DNA of 64,000 nucleotides from Thauera sp. JM12B12. Its GTDB lineage: Bacteria; Pseudomonadota; Gammaproteobacteria; Burkholderiales; Rhodocyclaceae. The DNA lies in the NCBI RefSeq assembly GCF_039614725.1, contig NZ_CP154859.1, positions 2,542,001-2,606,000 of the forward strand, read 5' to 3'. The notes beneath the pieces are model-generated. The model saw nothing but the letters and a program-made list of their open reading frames with translations. It was not told where the DNA came from and searched no databases. Of the stretch, positions 46,256-54,674 are shown in pieces; positions within the stretch are counted from its first letter, which is position 1; each line of letters starts with the position of its first letter. Both the position numbers and the translations under genes were made by a program.

Positions 46256-46813
46256 ATGCTTCTTCAATCCTTGCGCCACCTTGTGCTGCCGGCCGCGATC
46301 GCGGCGCTGTGTGCTCCCGCCCTCGCCGACCCGGGCCCCGGCGGCGCAGCGATGTTCGACCACGAATTGCGCCGCCTGCACTCCGACGAGGTGGTCAAGC
46401 TGGGCGAGCGCTTCGCCGGGCAGCCGGTGCTCGTGGTCAACACCGCCAGCCATTGTGGCTTCACCGACCAGTTCCGCGAGCTCGAGGCCGTGCACCGGAA
46501 GTACAAGGACCGCGGCCTGAAGGTGGCGGGCTTCCCGTCCGACGACTTCCGCCAGGAGGCCAACGACGAAGCCAGGACCGCCGAGGTGTGCTTCGAGAAC
46601 TTTGGCGTCACCTTCGACATGTTCGCCCCGATCGCCGTCACCGGGGACCAGGCCCACCCGCTGTTCCGCGAGATCGCGCGCCAGTCCTCGGCGCCGCGCT
46701 GGAATTTCCACAAGTACGTGATCGACCGCAGCGGGCGCGTGGTCGCCGCCTTCCCCAGCCGGGTCAAGCCTGACGCGCCCGAGGTGCTGAAGGCGATCGA
46801 GCAGGTCCTTTAA
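46256..46813 (+). CDS. Exported glutathione peroxidase (BtuE/GPx family)
   Basis: The 185-residue thioredoxin-fold peroxidase starts at ATG 46256 after GGAG and has a signal peptide (SLRHLVLPAAIAALCAPALADPG), which is unusual for the family. The peroxidatic Cys is in NTASHCGFTDQF, and the catalytic Trp-Asn follows in PRWNFHKYVIDRSG. The GFPSDDF motif stands where most GPx have GFPCNQF. It reduces peroxides with thioredoxin- or glutathione-type donors. A glutathione reductase gene follows 186 bp downstream. Confidence 0.9.
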   Translation: MLLQSLRHLVLPAAIAALCAPALADPGPGGAAMFDHELRRLHSDEVVKLGERFAGQPVLVVNTASHCGFTDQFRELEAVHRKYKDRGLKVAGFPSDDFRQEANDEARTAEVCFENFGVTFDMFAPIAVTGDQAHPLFREIARQSSAPRWNFHKYVIDRSGRVVAAFPSRVKPDAPEVLKAIEQVL

Positions 46814-46999
46814 GGCCGCAGGCCGCCACATCGCCCGCCGCCGGCGCCGCGGGGTGGGCGTTCGCGCCCGCGCGCCGCAACACGGGACCGACCGCGAACG
46901 TTCCCCATACGCTGCCAGGCAGGCGAGAATGCGTGCCTTGCCGAACCCCTGCGCGCGCGCGGGGTCGGGTCAACAGGCCTTACATAACGGGAGCGAGCA

Positions 47000-48340
47000 A
47001 TGAAGACCTACGACTACATCGCCATCGGCGGTGGCAGCGGCGGCGTCGCCACGGCGCGCCGGGCCGCCGAATACGGCGCCCGCGCGCTGGTGGTGGAGGC
47101 GAACCGCCTGGGGGGCACCTGCGTCAACGTCGGCTGCGTGCCGAAAAAGGTCATGTGGTACGCCGCGGGGATTGCGCAGGCGATGCGCGACGCAGCGGGC
47201 TACGGATTCAGCGTCGGCGACACGCGCTTCGACTGGAACACGCTCAAGTCGCGCCGCGACGCCTACATCGCGCGCCTCAACGGCATCTACGCCAACATGC
47301 TTGAGAAGGCCGGCGTCGATGTCGTGCGCGGCTTCGCGCGCTTCGTCGATGCGCGCACGATCGAGGTGAACGGCGAGCGCTTCAGCGCGCCGCACATCGT
47401 CATCGCCACCGGCGGCCGGCCGCTGGTGCCGGACATCCCGGGCGCCGAGCTCGGCATCGACTCGGACGGCTTCTTCGCCCTCGAGCAGCAGCCGCGCCGG
47501 GTCGCGGTGGTGGGCGGGGGTTACATCGCGGTCGAGCTCGCCGGCGTGTTCAACGCGCTCGGCAGCGAGGTCAACATGCTCGTGCGCGGCCCCCATCTGC
47601 TGCGCCCCTTCGATGCCTTGCTGCGCGAGGAGCTGATGGCGCAGATGCAGGAGGACGGCGTGCGGCTCAACTTCGCGACCGAGGTCCGCAGCGTCGCCCG
47701 CGGGGCCGACGGCACCCTGCGCGTCGCGTGCAGCAGCGGCAAGGCGCTCGAGGTGGATGCGCTGGTATGGGCGACCGGTCGGCGCGCCAACACCGACGCG
47801 CTCGACCTCGCCGCCGCCGGTCTGACCGCCGACGCGCACGGCGTGATCGCCACCGACGCCTTCCAGAACACCGTGGTGCCGGGCATCTACGCCATCGGCG
47901 ACATCACCGGCCGCGCCGAGCTCACTCCGGTGGCGATCGCCGCCGGCCGCCGCCTGGCGGCGCGGCTGTTCCTGAACCAGGCCGACAGCAAGCTCGACTA
48001 CGACACCATCCCGACGGTGATCTTCAGCCACCCGCCGATCGGCACCGTGGGGCTGACCGAAGACGAGGCGCGCGCGCGGCTCACGGCGGTCAAGGTGTAC
48101 ACCACCCGCTTCACCGGGATGTACCACGCCCTCACCGAGCATCGCCCGAAGACGGCGATGAAGCTCGTGTGCGCCGGCGCCGAGGAGCGCATCGTCGGCG
48201 CCCACGTGATCGGCGAAGGCGCGGACGAGATGCTGCAGGGCTTCGCGGTGGCGGTGAAGATGGGCGCGCGCAAGGCGGACTTCGACGACACGATCGCGAT
48301 CCACCCGACCAGCGCGGAAGAATTCGTCACCATGCGGTGA
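47000..48340 (+). CDS. gor: Glutathione-disulfide reductase
   Basis: The 446-residue flavoprotein has [19 protein letters not shown] (FAD site), the redox-active [16 protein letters not shown] with the CVNVGC dithiol, the NADPH site [20 protein letters not shown]-type second FAD site and the C-terminal [11 protein letters not shown] with the catalytic His-x4-Glu. PKKVMWYA distinguishes it from lipoamide dehydrogenase (PSKALL). It keeps glutathione reduced. GGGAGCGAG precedes the ATG. A 69-codon gene follows 13 bp later. Confidence 0.94.
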   Translation: MKTYDYIAIGGGSGGVATARRAAEYGARALVVEANRLGGTCVNVGCVPKKVMWYAAGIAQAMRDAAGYGFSVGDTRFDWNTLKSRRDAYIARLNGIYANMLEKAGVDVVRGFARFVDARTIEVNGERFSAPHIVIATGGRPLVPDIPGAELGIDSDGFFALEQQPRRVAVVGGGYIAVELAGVFNALGSEVNMLVRGPHLLRPFDALLREELMAQMQEDGVRLNFATEVRSVARGADGTLRVACSSGKALEVDALVWATGRRANTDALDLAAAGLTADAHGVIATDAFQNTVVPGIYAIGDITGRAELTPVAIAAGRRLAARLFLNQADSKLDYDTIPTVIFSHPPIGTVGLTEDEARARLTAVKVYTTRFTGMYHALTEHRPKTAMKLVCAGAEERIVGAHVIGEGADEMLQGFAVAVKMGARKADFDDTIAIHPTSAEEFVTMR

Positions 48341-48353
48341 CGGGGAGCGAGCG

Positions 48354-48563
48354 ATGCCGATGACCTACGAACAGCACCTCGACGAGGTCGCCACCCTGCT
48401 CTACGAGCGCTACGACCAGAGCGAGGAGGCGGCCATCAAGCTGGTGATGGCCGCCCAAGCGGACGACTTCTTCAGCGGGCATGACGACGATCCGTCGATC
48501 TGCACGCTGGAACGCGCGCAGGCGGACGCCCGCGCGGTCTTTCGCAAGTACGGAAAGGCTTAG
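48354..48563 (+). CDS. Small hypothetical protein
   Basis: A 69-residue acidic, helical, soluble protein (MPMTYEQHLDEVATLLYERY, later SICTLERAQADARAVF) begins 13 bp after gor, with GGGGAGCGAGCG as ribosome site, so it is probably cotranscribed. Its stop overlaps the stop of the convergent DUF2249 gene by 4 bp. No domain is recognised. Confidence 0.65.
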   Translation: MPMTYEQHLDEVATLLYERYDQSEEAAIKLVMAAQADDFFSGHDDDPSICTLERAQADARAVFRKYGKA

Positions 48564-48889
48564 GAGCAGCAGCCGTGACCGCCACCGCCGCCGCAGCCGC
48601 CGCCCATGCCGGCCGCTGCGGCCACGGGGGCGCCCACCGCAGCCGGCGCGCCGAGCTGGATGGTGAAGTCGATAACGATGTTGCCCGGCTCGCGCGCAAC
48701 GTAACTGATGCCGACCTGGTTGCCGTAGCGCTGCTGGATCTGGTTGAGCAGCGGCAGCGGGTCGTGGTCGTTGACGAAGCGCATGACCTCTCCGTCCTCG
48801 AGCGACTCGAGCGCACCGAAGATGGCGGCATGGCGGAAGCGCTTGGCGACGCCGCGCGCATCGAAGGGGTGAACAGCATTCTCGAACAT
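48560..48889 (-). CDS. DUF2249-domain protein with Gly/Cys/His C-terminal tail
   Basis: From ATG 48889 (ribosome site GGAAGAG) the protein has 109 residues. The DUF2249 core shows FDARGVAKRFRHAAIFGALESLEDGE and the signature FVNDHDPLPLLNQI, then an Ala/Gly linker and a tail GGGCGGGGGHGCCS with three Cys and one His. DUF2249 domains occur in cytochrome and hemerythrin-related proteins of denitrifiers, with unknown role. The tail looks like a metal-binding site and is not part of the domain. Another ATG at 48904 is possible. Confidence 0.82.
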   Translation of the reverse strand: MFENAVHPFDARGVAKRFRHAAIFGALESLEDGEVMRFVNDHDPLPLLNQIQQRYGNQVGISYVAREPGNIVIDFTIQLGAPAAVGAPVAAAAGMGGGCGGGGGHGCCS

Positions 48890-49053
48890 CGTGATCTCTT
48901 CCATCGGGTGGGGTCCGGTCTCGTTCTGCGGCCGGAATCGCAGCATGCGGATGCTAGCGATCCGCCGCGCGCAAAACCTTGAGCAAGGACAAAAACGCCC
49001 TGTGGACTGCTAAAGTGTCCCGTATCACCACAGCATCGATCGGAGTCGCCCCC

Positions 49054-49671
49054 ATGCGCGCCACCCTCGCACGCCGCCTGTCGCTCACCGTGCTCCTCGC
49101 CGCCTCCCTGGCCCTGACGGGTTGCGGCTACAACGACTTCCAGCGTCTCGACGAGCAGACCAAGTCGGCCTGGGCCGAGGTCCTCAACCAGTACCAGCGG
49201 CGTGCCGACCTGATCCCCAACCTGGTGGAGACGGTCAAGGGCGAGGCGAACTTCGAACAGGAGACCCTCAGCCGCGTGATCGAGGCGCGCTCGCGCGCGA
49301 CCGCGATCCAGGTCACGCCCGGGATGCTCGACGACCCAGAGGCCATGGCGCGCTTCCAGCAGGCCCAGGGCCAGCTTGGCAGCGCGCTGTCACGCCTGCT
49401 CGCGGTCTCCGAGAACTACCCCAACCTCAAGGCCAACCAGGGCTTCCAGGATCTTCGCGTACAGCTCGAAGGCACCGAGAACCGGGTCACCGTGGCACGC
49501 AACCGCTACATCGAGGCGGTGCAGGCCTACAACGTGCTGGCCCGCAGCTTCCCGACCAACCTGACTGCCATGGTCTTCAGCTACAAGCCCAAGGCCGGCT
49601 TCACCGTGGCCAACGAAGCCGAGATCTCGGCGCCCCCGCGCGTGGACTTCGGCGGCCAGGGCGGACGCTGA
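49054..49671 (+). CDS. lemA: LemA-family lipoprotein
   Basis: The 205-residue protein has a lipoprotein signal peptide (LSLTVLLAASLALTGCG, lipobox LTGC) and then the LemA helical bundle with AWAEVLNQYQRRADLIPNLVETVKG, LSRLLAVSENYPNLKANQGFQDLRVQLEGTENR and RNRYIEAVQAYN. The function of LemA is not settled; it is often found with TPM-domain proteins, as here. GGAG precedes ATG 49054. The downstream TPM gene begins 127 bp later. Confidence 0.94.
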   Translation: MRATLARRLSLTVLLAASLALTGCGYNDFQRLDEQTKSAWAEVLNQYQRRADLIPNLVETVKGEANFEQETLSRVIEARSRATAIQVTPGMLDDPEAMARFQQAQGQLGSALSRLLAVSENYPNLKANQGFQDLRVQLEGTENRVTVARNRYIEAVQAYNVLARSFPTNLTAMVFSYKPKAGFTVANEAEISAPPRVDFGGQGGR

Positions 49672-49798
49672 CGCCCGCATGGCGAGCCCCATGCTCCACG
49701 CCTTGCCGCACGGGCTTCGTCCTCGCGGCACGGTCTCCGGCGCGGTCTGTCGCCTCGGGGTGGCCTCGGTCTTCCACGCGGTGCTTGGGGCTGCGTTC

Positions 49799-50695
49799 AT
49801 GGGTGCACTGCGTCTGACGGCCGGCGCGCTCGCGCTTGCGCTCGCCCTGGCTCTGGCCTCCTCCCCGGCCTGCGCCCAGGCGCTGCAGCCGGTGCCCGCG
49901 CTCAGCGCGCGCGTGATCGACCGCAGCGGCACGCTCGATCCCCGCCAGATCGAGGCCCTGGAGCAGAAGCTGGCGGCATTCGAAGCGCAACAGGGGAGCC
50001 AGATCGTCGTGCTCCTCGTCCCCACCACCCAGCCCGAGGACATCGCTGCCTACGCGTTCCGCGTCGCCGACAGCTGGAAGATCGGCCGCCGCGAGGTAGG
50101 CGACGGCGTGCTGCTGCTGGTGGCAAAGGAAGACCGCAAGGTTCGCATCGAGGTGGCACGTGCGCTCGAGGGCGCGATTCCCGATCTCGCAGCCTGGCGC
50201 ATCATCGACGGGTCGATCACGCCGGCTTTTCGCCGTGGCGACTTCGCGGGCGGGATCGACGCCGGGGTGGAGGGGCTGATCGCGCTCATTCGTGGCGAGG
50301 GTCTGCCGGTGCCGGAGCAACGCGCTGCGGGCGGTGCGGGAATGGGGCTCGACGATCTCGGCGCCCTGCTCTTCGTGGCCGTCCCCATGCTCGGCGCGGT
50401 CCTCGTCGGCGTGCTGGGTCGCAAGCCCGGATCGCTGCTCACCGGCGGCCTCACCGGCCTCTTCGTGCATCTCCTGACCGCCAGTCTGGTGCTGGCGCTC
50501 GTAGCGGGGGTTCTGGCGGTGGTCTTCGTGCTGGCGCTCGGGGTCGGTAGCGGCGGGCGCGGCGGCCCGACGCATCGTGGCGGAGGCCCGATCATCCGCG
50601 GCGGAAGCGGCGGCTTCGGCGGGCGCGGCAGTGGAGGCTTCCGCTCCGGTGGCGGTGGCAGTTTCGGTGGCGGTGGCGCCTCGGGGGGCTGGTGA
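49799..50695 (+). CDS. TPM-domain protein with signal peptide and Gly-rich tail
   Basis: The 298-residue protein has a signal peptide (LALALALALASSPACAQA) and a TPM domain (about residues 30-165) with VIDRSGTLDPRQIEALEQKL, QIVVLLVPTT, GDGVLLLVAKEDRKVRIEVARALEG and DFAGGIDAGVEGL. Two transmembrane helices follow, then a Gly-rich C-terminus ending in repeated GG/SGG units. This is the YgcG architecture. TPM domains include photosystem repair and phosphatase-like proteins. The ATG at 49799 fits the signal peptide; the frame is open further upstream. Its stop overlaps the next ATG. Confidence 0.9.
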   Translation: MGALRLTAGALALALALALASSPACAQALQPVPALSARVIDRSGTLDPRQIEALEQKLAAFEAQQGSQIVVLLVPTTQPEDIAAYAFRVADSWKIGRREVGDGVLLLVAKEDRKVRIEVARALEGAIPDLAAWRIIDGSITPAFRRGDFAGGIDAGVEGLIALIRGEGLPVPEQRAAGGAGMGLDDLGALLFVAVPMLGAVLVGVLGRKPGSLLTGGLTGLFVHLLTASLVLALVAGVLAVVFVLALGVGSGGRGGPTHRGGGPIIRGGSGGFGGRGSGGFRSGGGGSFGGGGASGGW

Positions 50696-51234
50696 TGCAG
50701 GCCCTGCTTCGCGTTCTCCACCATCTCTGGCTCGACGCCGACGACGCCCGGCGCGCGCTCGGCGACGACGCGATCGACCGTCTGGAGGCCCGCGTCGCCG
50801 CCAGCGAGCGCGCGCACACTGGCGAGGTCTGCCTGTGCGTGGAGGCCAGCCTGCCGCCCAGCTACCTGTGGCGTTGGATTGGCCGCCGACAGCCGATCGC
50901 CGACGTGGTGCGCGACCGCGCCCTCACCCTTTTCGGCAAGCAGCGCGTGTGGGACACGGAGCACAACAATGGCGTGCTCATCTACCTGCTGCTGGCCGAG
51001 CATCGCATCGAGATCGTCGCGGACCGCGCCCTCGCCCGCTGCGCCGCGGAGTCCGAGTGGCAAGACCTCGTTGCCCGCCTGGCCGGGGATTGCCGATCCG
51101 GTCGAATCGAGCAGGGCCTCGCAGCGGCGGTCGACGCCGTGGACGCGCTGCTCGCCGAACATTTCCCTGCATCCGCAGCACGCGCAGGCGGCGCCGACGA
51201 TCCCGGCCTGCCGGACCGGCCGACCATACGTTGA
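50695..51234 (+). CDS. TPM-domain protein, cytoplasmic
   Basis: The 179-residue protein lacks a signal peptide and has a TPM domain with RVAASERAHTGEVCLCVEASLP, FGKQRVWDTEHNNGVLIYLLLAEHRIEIVADRALA and LAGDCRSGRIEQGLAAAVDAV. It is the usual third partner of the LemA-TPM-TPM operon. ATG 50695 overlaps the preceding stop (TGATG). Role unknown. The 222-bp gap after it contains candidate PhaR sites for the phasin gene. Confidence 0.88.
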   Translation: MQALLRVLHHLWLDADDARRALGDDAIDRLEARVAASERAHTGEVCLCVEASLPPSYLWRWIGRRQPIADVVRDRALTLFGKQRVWDTEHNNGVLIYLLLAEHRIEIVADRALARCAAESEWQDLVARLAGDCRSGRIEQGLAAAVDAVDALLAEHFPASAARAGGADDPGLPDRPTIR

Positions 51235-51266
51235 ACGCCGGCACGCCGCCCACGGCCCGACTGTCG

Positions 51267-51310
51267 CTGCATTGCAACATCCCGTCATGGAAACGCCAGC
51301 TGCATCGCAC
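51267..51310. promoter_or_regulatory. Candidate PhaR-type sites upstream of phasin gene
   Basis: CTGCATTGCAA (51267-51277) and CTGCATCGCAC (51300-51310) share the CTGC-N3-GCA pattern, 33 bp apart. PhaR repressors are reported to bind TGC-rich pairs of this kind ahead of phasin genes. The match is imperfect and the assignment rests on memory of that motif. Confidence 0.35.
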
Positions 51311-51457
51311 TCCGGTCGGGCTGCGCCGGCCAGCTATGCTATTGTGAGATGGAGACGGCCGCATCCGGCAGACGTTTGCCGCATTGCGGTTTCGCGCAGG
51401 CGAGAGCCCCGTCTCAAGCCAATCAGACAATCAATGAATGCGAGTGGAGAGGACCCT

Positions 51458-51964
51458 ATGGCCAGCAAGCAAGAACAGATGAACGAACTTCAGAAGAAGA
51501 ACCTGGAGGCCGCGATGCGGCTGGCTCAGCTGTCCATCGAGAACTCCCAGCGCATCATGGAGATCCAGGTTACGACCGCAAAGCGCCTGTTCGAGGAAGG
51601 CGTCGAGAACGCCAAGGCGCTGTCGTCCGTCAAGGATCCGAAGAACATGATGGAACTGCGTGCGAACTACGCGCAGAGCACGACCGAGCAGATGCTCGCA
51701 TGTGCCCGCCAGATCGCCGAGATCACCGCCAGCACGCAGGCCGAGTTCGGCAAGCTGGTCGGCGAGCAGCTCACCAGCGGCAGCACCGACATGTTCGAGG
51801 CGATGCAGAAGATGTTCAAAGGCATGCCGATCTCGGATCAGAACGCCCTGGGTGCGATGCAGACCGCGATGGACACCACCCGTGCGGCATTCGAGCAGAT
51901 GACGCGGGCCTCGACCGAAGCCTTCCAGGCATTTACGCAGCAAGGCACGCGCGGCCGGCGCTGA
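51458..51964 (+). CDS. phaP: Phasin family protein
   Basis: The 168-residue, Met/Gln/Ala-rich, all-helical protein starts MASKQEQMNELQKKNLEAAMRLAQ and contains ENSQRIMEIQVTTAKRLFEEG, the phasin_2 pattern of betaproteobacterial PhaP proteins. Phasins coat polyhydroxyalkanoate granules and limit their size. AGAGGA precedes the ATG. A strong terminator follows at 48 bp, so the gene is monocistronic. The name phaP is by family; several phasins may exist in the genome. Confidence 0.92.
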   Translation: MASKQEQMNELQKKNLEAAMRLAQLSIENSQRIMEIQVTTAKRLFEEGVENAKALSSVKDPKNMMELRANYAQSTTEQMLACARQIAEITASTQAEFGKLVGEQLTSGSTDMFEAMQKMFKGMPISDQNALGAMQTAMDTTRAAFEQMTRASTEAFQAFTQQGTRGRR

Positions 51965-52011
51965 GCCGGCAAGACCGGGTGCCCGTGGCGCTCGGTCGCG
52001 GCCAGATGAAC

Positions 52012-52036
52012 ACGGCGCCCGCGGGCGCCGTTTTTC
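52012..52036 (+). terminator. Intrinsic terminator of the phasin gene
   Basis: ACGGCGCCC and GGGCGCCGT form a near-perfect GC stem with a tiny loop, directly followed by TTTTTC. The geometry suits transcription from the phasin gene. Confidence 0.85.
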
Positions 52037-52065
52037 GTGACGTCCACGCAGGCACGGCCCGCGCG

Positions 52066-52584
52066 TCAGCGGCGCTGCTCGATGTCTTCCCAGTTCGATT
52101 CATCCTCTGCAGCAGGGCCAGCCCCCGACCAGCGCGCGGCCGCCGCGTCATCGGCCGCGCGTGCATCGACCCAGCGCGCACCTGTCGGCGTTTCTTCACG
52201 CTTCCAGAACGGGGCCTGAGTCTTCAGGTAGTCCATGATGAACTCGCAGGCCGCAAACGCCGCGCCCCGGTTGGCGCTGGCCACACCGACGAAGACGATA
52301 CGATCGCCCGGCTCGAGCCGGCCATGGCGGTGGATCACCCGCACGCCGAGCAAGGGCCAGCGCGCTCTGGCCTGTACGACGATGTCCGCGAGCGCGCGCT
52401 CGGTCATGCCCGGGTAGTGCTCCAGGGTCATCGCATACACACCGCTGCCATCGTTGGCATCTCGCACCAGACCGACGAAACTCGCCACCGCGCCGATATC
52501 GCGGCGATCGGCGCTCAGCGCGGCCATTTCCGCACCGACGTCGAAGTCGGCCTCCTGCACACTGACTTCGGAACCCATGTCCAT
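52066..52584 (-). CDS. moaE: Molybdopterin synthase catalytic subunit
   Basis: The 172-residue protein has the MoaE fold signatures ASFVGLVRDANDG, LEHYPGMTERAL, VIHRHGRLEPGDRIVFVGVAS and MDYLKTQAPFWKREETPTGARWVDA, with the catalytic Lys in the last segment. With MoaD it converts precursor Z (cPMP) to molybdopterin. The C-terminal 25 residues are variable. ATG 52584 follows GGAGG; a second in-frame ATG is two codons later. It starts 2 bp after the moaD stop. Confidence 0.95.
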   Translation of the reverse strand: MDMGSEVSVQEADFDVGAEMAALSADRRDIGAVASFVGLVRDANDGSGVYAMTLEHYPGMTERALADIVVQARARWPLLGVRVIHRHGRLEPGDRIVFVGVASANRGAAFAACEFIMDYLKTQAPFWKREETPTGARWVDARAADDAAAARWSGAGPAAEDESNWEDIEQRR

Positions 52585-52586
52585 GC

Positions 52587-52856
52587 TCAGCCTCCAGTCA
52601 CCGGCGGAAAGAAGGCGACCTCGTCCCCCCCTGCCAGCGCCGCATCTTCGCTCACCATGCGCTGATTGAGCGCGGCACGCACGTTACGCCCCTCCGCAAG
52701 CGCCTGCCAGCGGTCGCCGCGTCCGGCCAGATGGGCACGCAAGGATCCAACCGTGGTCACGTCGCCAGGAAGTTCGATCTCTTCACCCGGGCGGCCCACC
52801 GCCTCCCGCAGGCTGGCGAAATACAGCAGCTTCACCTTCGTCGTCATTGCAGTCAT
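52587..52856 (-). CDS. moaD: Molybdopterin synthase sulfur carrier subunit
   Basis: The 89-residue ubiquitin-fold protein ends in the required Gly-Gly (FFPPVTGG), which becomes a thiocarboxylate and donates sulfur to MoaE. LYFASLREAVGRPGEEIELP and DEVAFFPP match the family. A second in-frame ATG lies at 52847; neither has a strong ribosome site. It follows moeA by 38 bp. Confidence 0.94.
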   Translation of the reverse strand: MTAMTTKVKLLYFASLREAVGRPGEEIELPGDVTTVGSLRAHLAGRGDRWQALAEGRNVRAALNQRMVSEDAALAGGDEVAFFPPVTGG

Positions 52857-52894
52857 CGTCCGCGTTCGTTCTAGAGTTGCAGGTGGCACGGGGC

Positions 52895-54100
52895 TCAGTG
52901 CATGAGCTCGCCGTAGGGCAGGAAACGGACCGTCTCGCCGCGCGCGATCGCGGTCGAGGCCGGAATGTCCACAAGCCCGGTCGCCCAAACAGTTGAATTG
53001 AGCGCCGCCGAGCCCTGGTTGGAGAACAGCTCCACACCGCCCGCCTCATTCATGCGCGCGCGCAGGAACTCGCGGCGACGGTCCGGCTTCGGCCAGTCGA
53101 AATCGGCGCGCAGCATCATCGACGCCGGCGCCACCTCGGTCACGCCCTGGGTGGCGAGCAGGAAGGGGCGCACCATCATCAGGAAGGTCACGAAGCTCGA
53201 CACCGGGTTGCCGGGCAGGCCGATGAAGGCGGCGCCGTGCACCCGGCCATAGGCGAGCGGCTTGCCCGGCTTCATCGCGATCTTCCACATGTCCAGACTG
53301 CCTTCGGCCTCGACCGCCGGCTTGACGTGGTCCTCCTCGCCGACCGACACCCCACCGCTGGTGAGGATGAGATCGTGGCCCTCGGCGGCACGTCGCAGCA
53401 CCTCCCGAGTCGCATCGAGGCGGTCAGGGACGATGCCGAAATCCTCGACCTCGCAGCCGATCGCGGTCAGCAGGTTGCGCAACATGAAGCGATTGGAGTT
53501 GTAGATGCCGCCCGGTGGCAGGGGCTCGCCCGGCATCACGAGCTCCGAGCCGGTCGAGAACATGGCGACCCGGACGCGGCGATACACCGGCAGCTGCGCC
53601 AGGCCAACCGAGGCGGCGAGCGCCACCGCCTGCGGCGACAGGCGAAGACCCGCAGGCAGGATCTGCGCACCCGCTGCGATGTCCTCGCCCATCTTGCGTA
53701 CCGCTTCGCCCAGCCGCGGCACGGTGTTGATCACCACCTCGTCACCGATGTGTTCGCAGCACTCCTGCATCACCACGGTGTCCGCCCCCGGAGGCAGCGG
53801 CGCGCCGGTAAAGATGCGCGCGGCGGTGGCGGGCGCAAGCTCATGACCGACGCTGCCTGCGGGGATGCGCTGGCTCACCGGCAGGCGGGTGCCGGCCACC
53901 GGTACGTCGGCCGCGCGCAGCGCGTAGCCGTCCATGCCGGAGTTGTCCATCGGCGGCTGGTTGATCGTGGAGTACTGCGTGGCTGCCAGCACGCGGCCGG
54001 CGGCGAACATGGCATCCACCTGTTCGATCTCGCGCACCGGACGAACGAAGCCGAGCAGCTTTTCGTAGGCCTCGTCGAAGGAAAGCATGTTTGCGTTCAT
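52895..54100 (-). CDS. moeA: Molybdopterin molybdenumtransferase
   Basis: The 401-residue enzyme inserts molybdate into adenylylated molybdopterin. Landmarks include NQPPMDNSGMDGYALRAADV, IFTGAPLPPGADTVV, LILTSGGVSVGEEDHVKPAVE and FIGLPGNPVSSFVTF. Its ATG overlaps the mobB stop by 4 nt and moaD and moaE follow, giving an operon mobB-moeA-moaD-moaE. A molybdoenzyme such as nitrate reductase or formate dehydrogenase is implied elsewhere in the genome. Confidence 0.96.
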   Translation of the reverse strand: MNANMLSFDEAYEKLLGFVRPVREIEQVDAMFAAGRVLAATQYSTINQPPMDNSGMDGYALRAADVPVAGTRLPVSQRIPAGSVGHELAPATAARIFTGAPLPPGADTVVMQECCEHIGDEVVINTVPRLGEAVRKMGEDIAAGAQILPAGLRLSPQAVALAASVGLAQLPVYRRVRVAMFSTGSELVMPGEPLPPGGIYNSNRFMLRNLLTAIGCEVEDFGIVPDRLDATREVLRRAAEGHDLILTSGGVSVGEEDHVKPAVEAEGSLDMWKIAMKPGKPLAYGRVHGAAFIGLPGNPVSSFVTFLMMVRPFLLATQGVTEVAPASMMLRADFDWPKPDRRREFLRARMNEAGGVELFSNQGSAALNSTVWATGLVDIPASTAIARGETVRFLPYGELMH

Positions 54101-54591
54101 CGGCTCTTCAGGTATTCCAGGATGAAGTCCGCTACCTTCGCCGGCTCGTCAAGCGGCAGGCGCGGTAGCGGGCAGTCGATGTCGCCATTGGTGGCGACAG
54201 CGACCACGTGGGGGTTCTCCGGCCACAACGGCGGCTTGCCGTGAGCGGGGCGATGGATCTCGATCTTGGGCACGGCAGCGGCCTTGTAGCCTTCGATCAG
54301 GACGAGATCGCAGGGTTCGAGCAGGCGCAGCTGCGCCTCCAGCGAGGGCTCGGGCGCACCGCGCAACTCGTGCATCAGCACCCAGCGGTCATTGGACAGC
54401 ATCAGCACCTGAGTGGCACCGGCCTCGCGGTGGCGCCAGGAGTCCTTGCCCGGCTTGTCGAGGTCGAAGCCGTGATGGGCGTGCTTGATCACCGACACGC
54501 GCAAGCCGCGCGCAGTGAACTCGGGGATCAGCTTTTCGACCAGGGTGGTCTTGCCGGAACCGGACCAGCCGGCGAAACCGAACACATTCAT
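54097..54591 (-). CDS. mobB: Molybdopterin-guanine dinucleotide biosynthesis adaptor MobB
   Basis: The 164-residue P-loop GTPase has FAGWSGSGKTTLVEKL (Walker A), VIKHAHHGFDLDKPGKDSWRHREAGA and LVLIEGYKAAAVPKIEIHR. It assists MobA in forming the guanine dinucleotide form of the cofactor. The frame stays open far upstream into the dinG region in another phase, but ATG 54591 is the conserved start. It is the first gene of the molybdenum-cofactor operon, 83 bp downstream of dinG's stop. Confidence 0.94.
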   Translation of the reverse strand: MNVFGFAGWSGSGKTTLVEKLIPEFTARGLRVSVIKHAHHGFDLDKPGKDSWRHREAGATQVLMLSNDRWVLMHELRGAPEPSLEAQLRLLEPCDLVLIEGYKAAAVPKIEIHRPAHGKPPLWPENPHVVAVATNGDIDCPLPRLPLDEPAKVADFILEYLKSR

Positions 54592-54674
54592 CGAGAACTC
54601 GGCCGAAGGGTGACTTGAGCACGCAAGGATACAACAGAGCGCTCCCCAACCACCCCTCACCCCCCTTACCGAGC

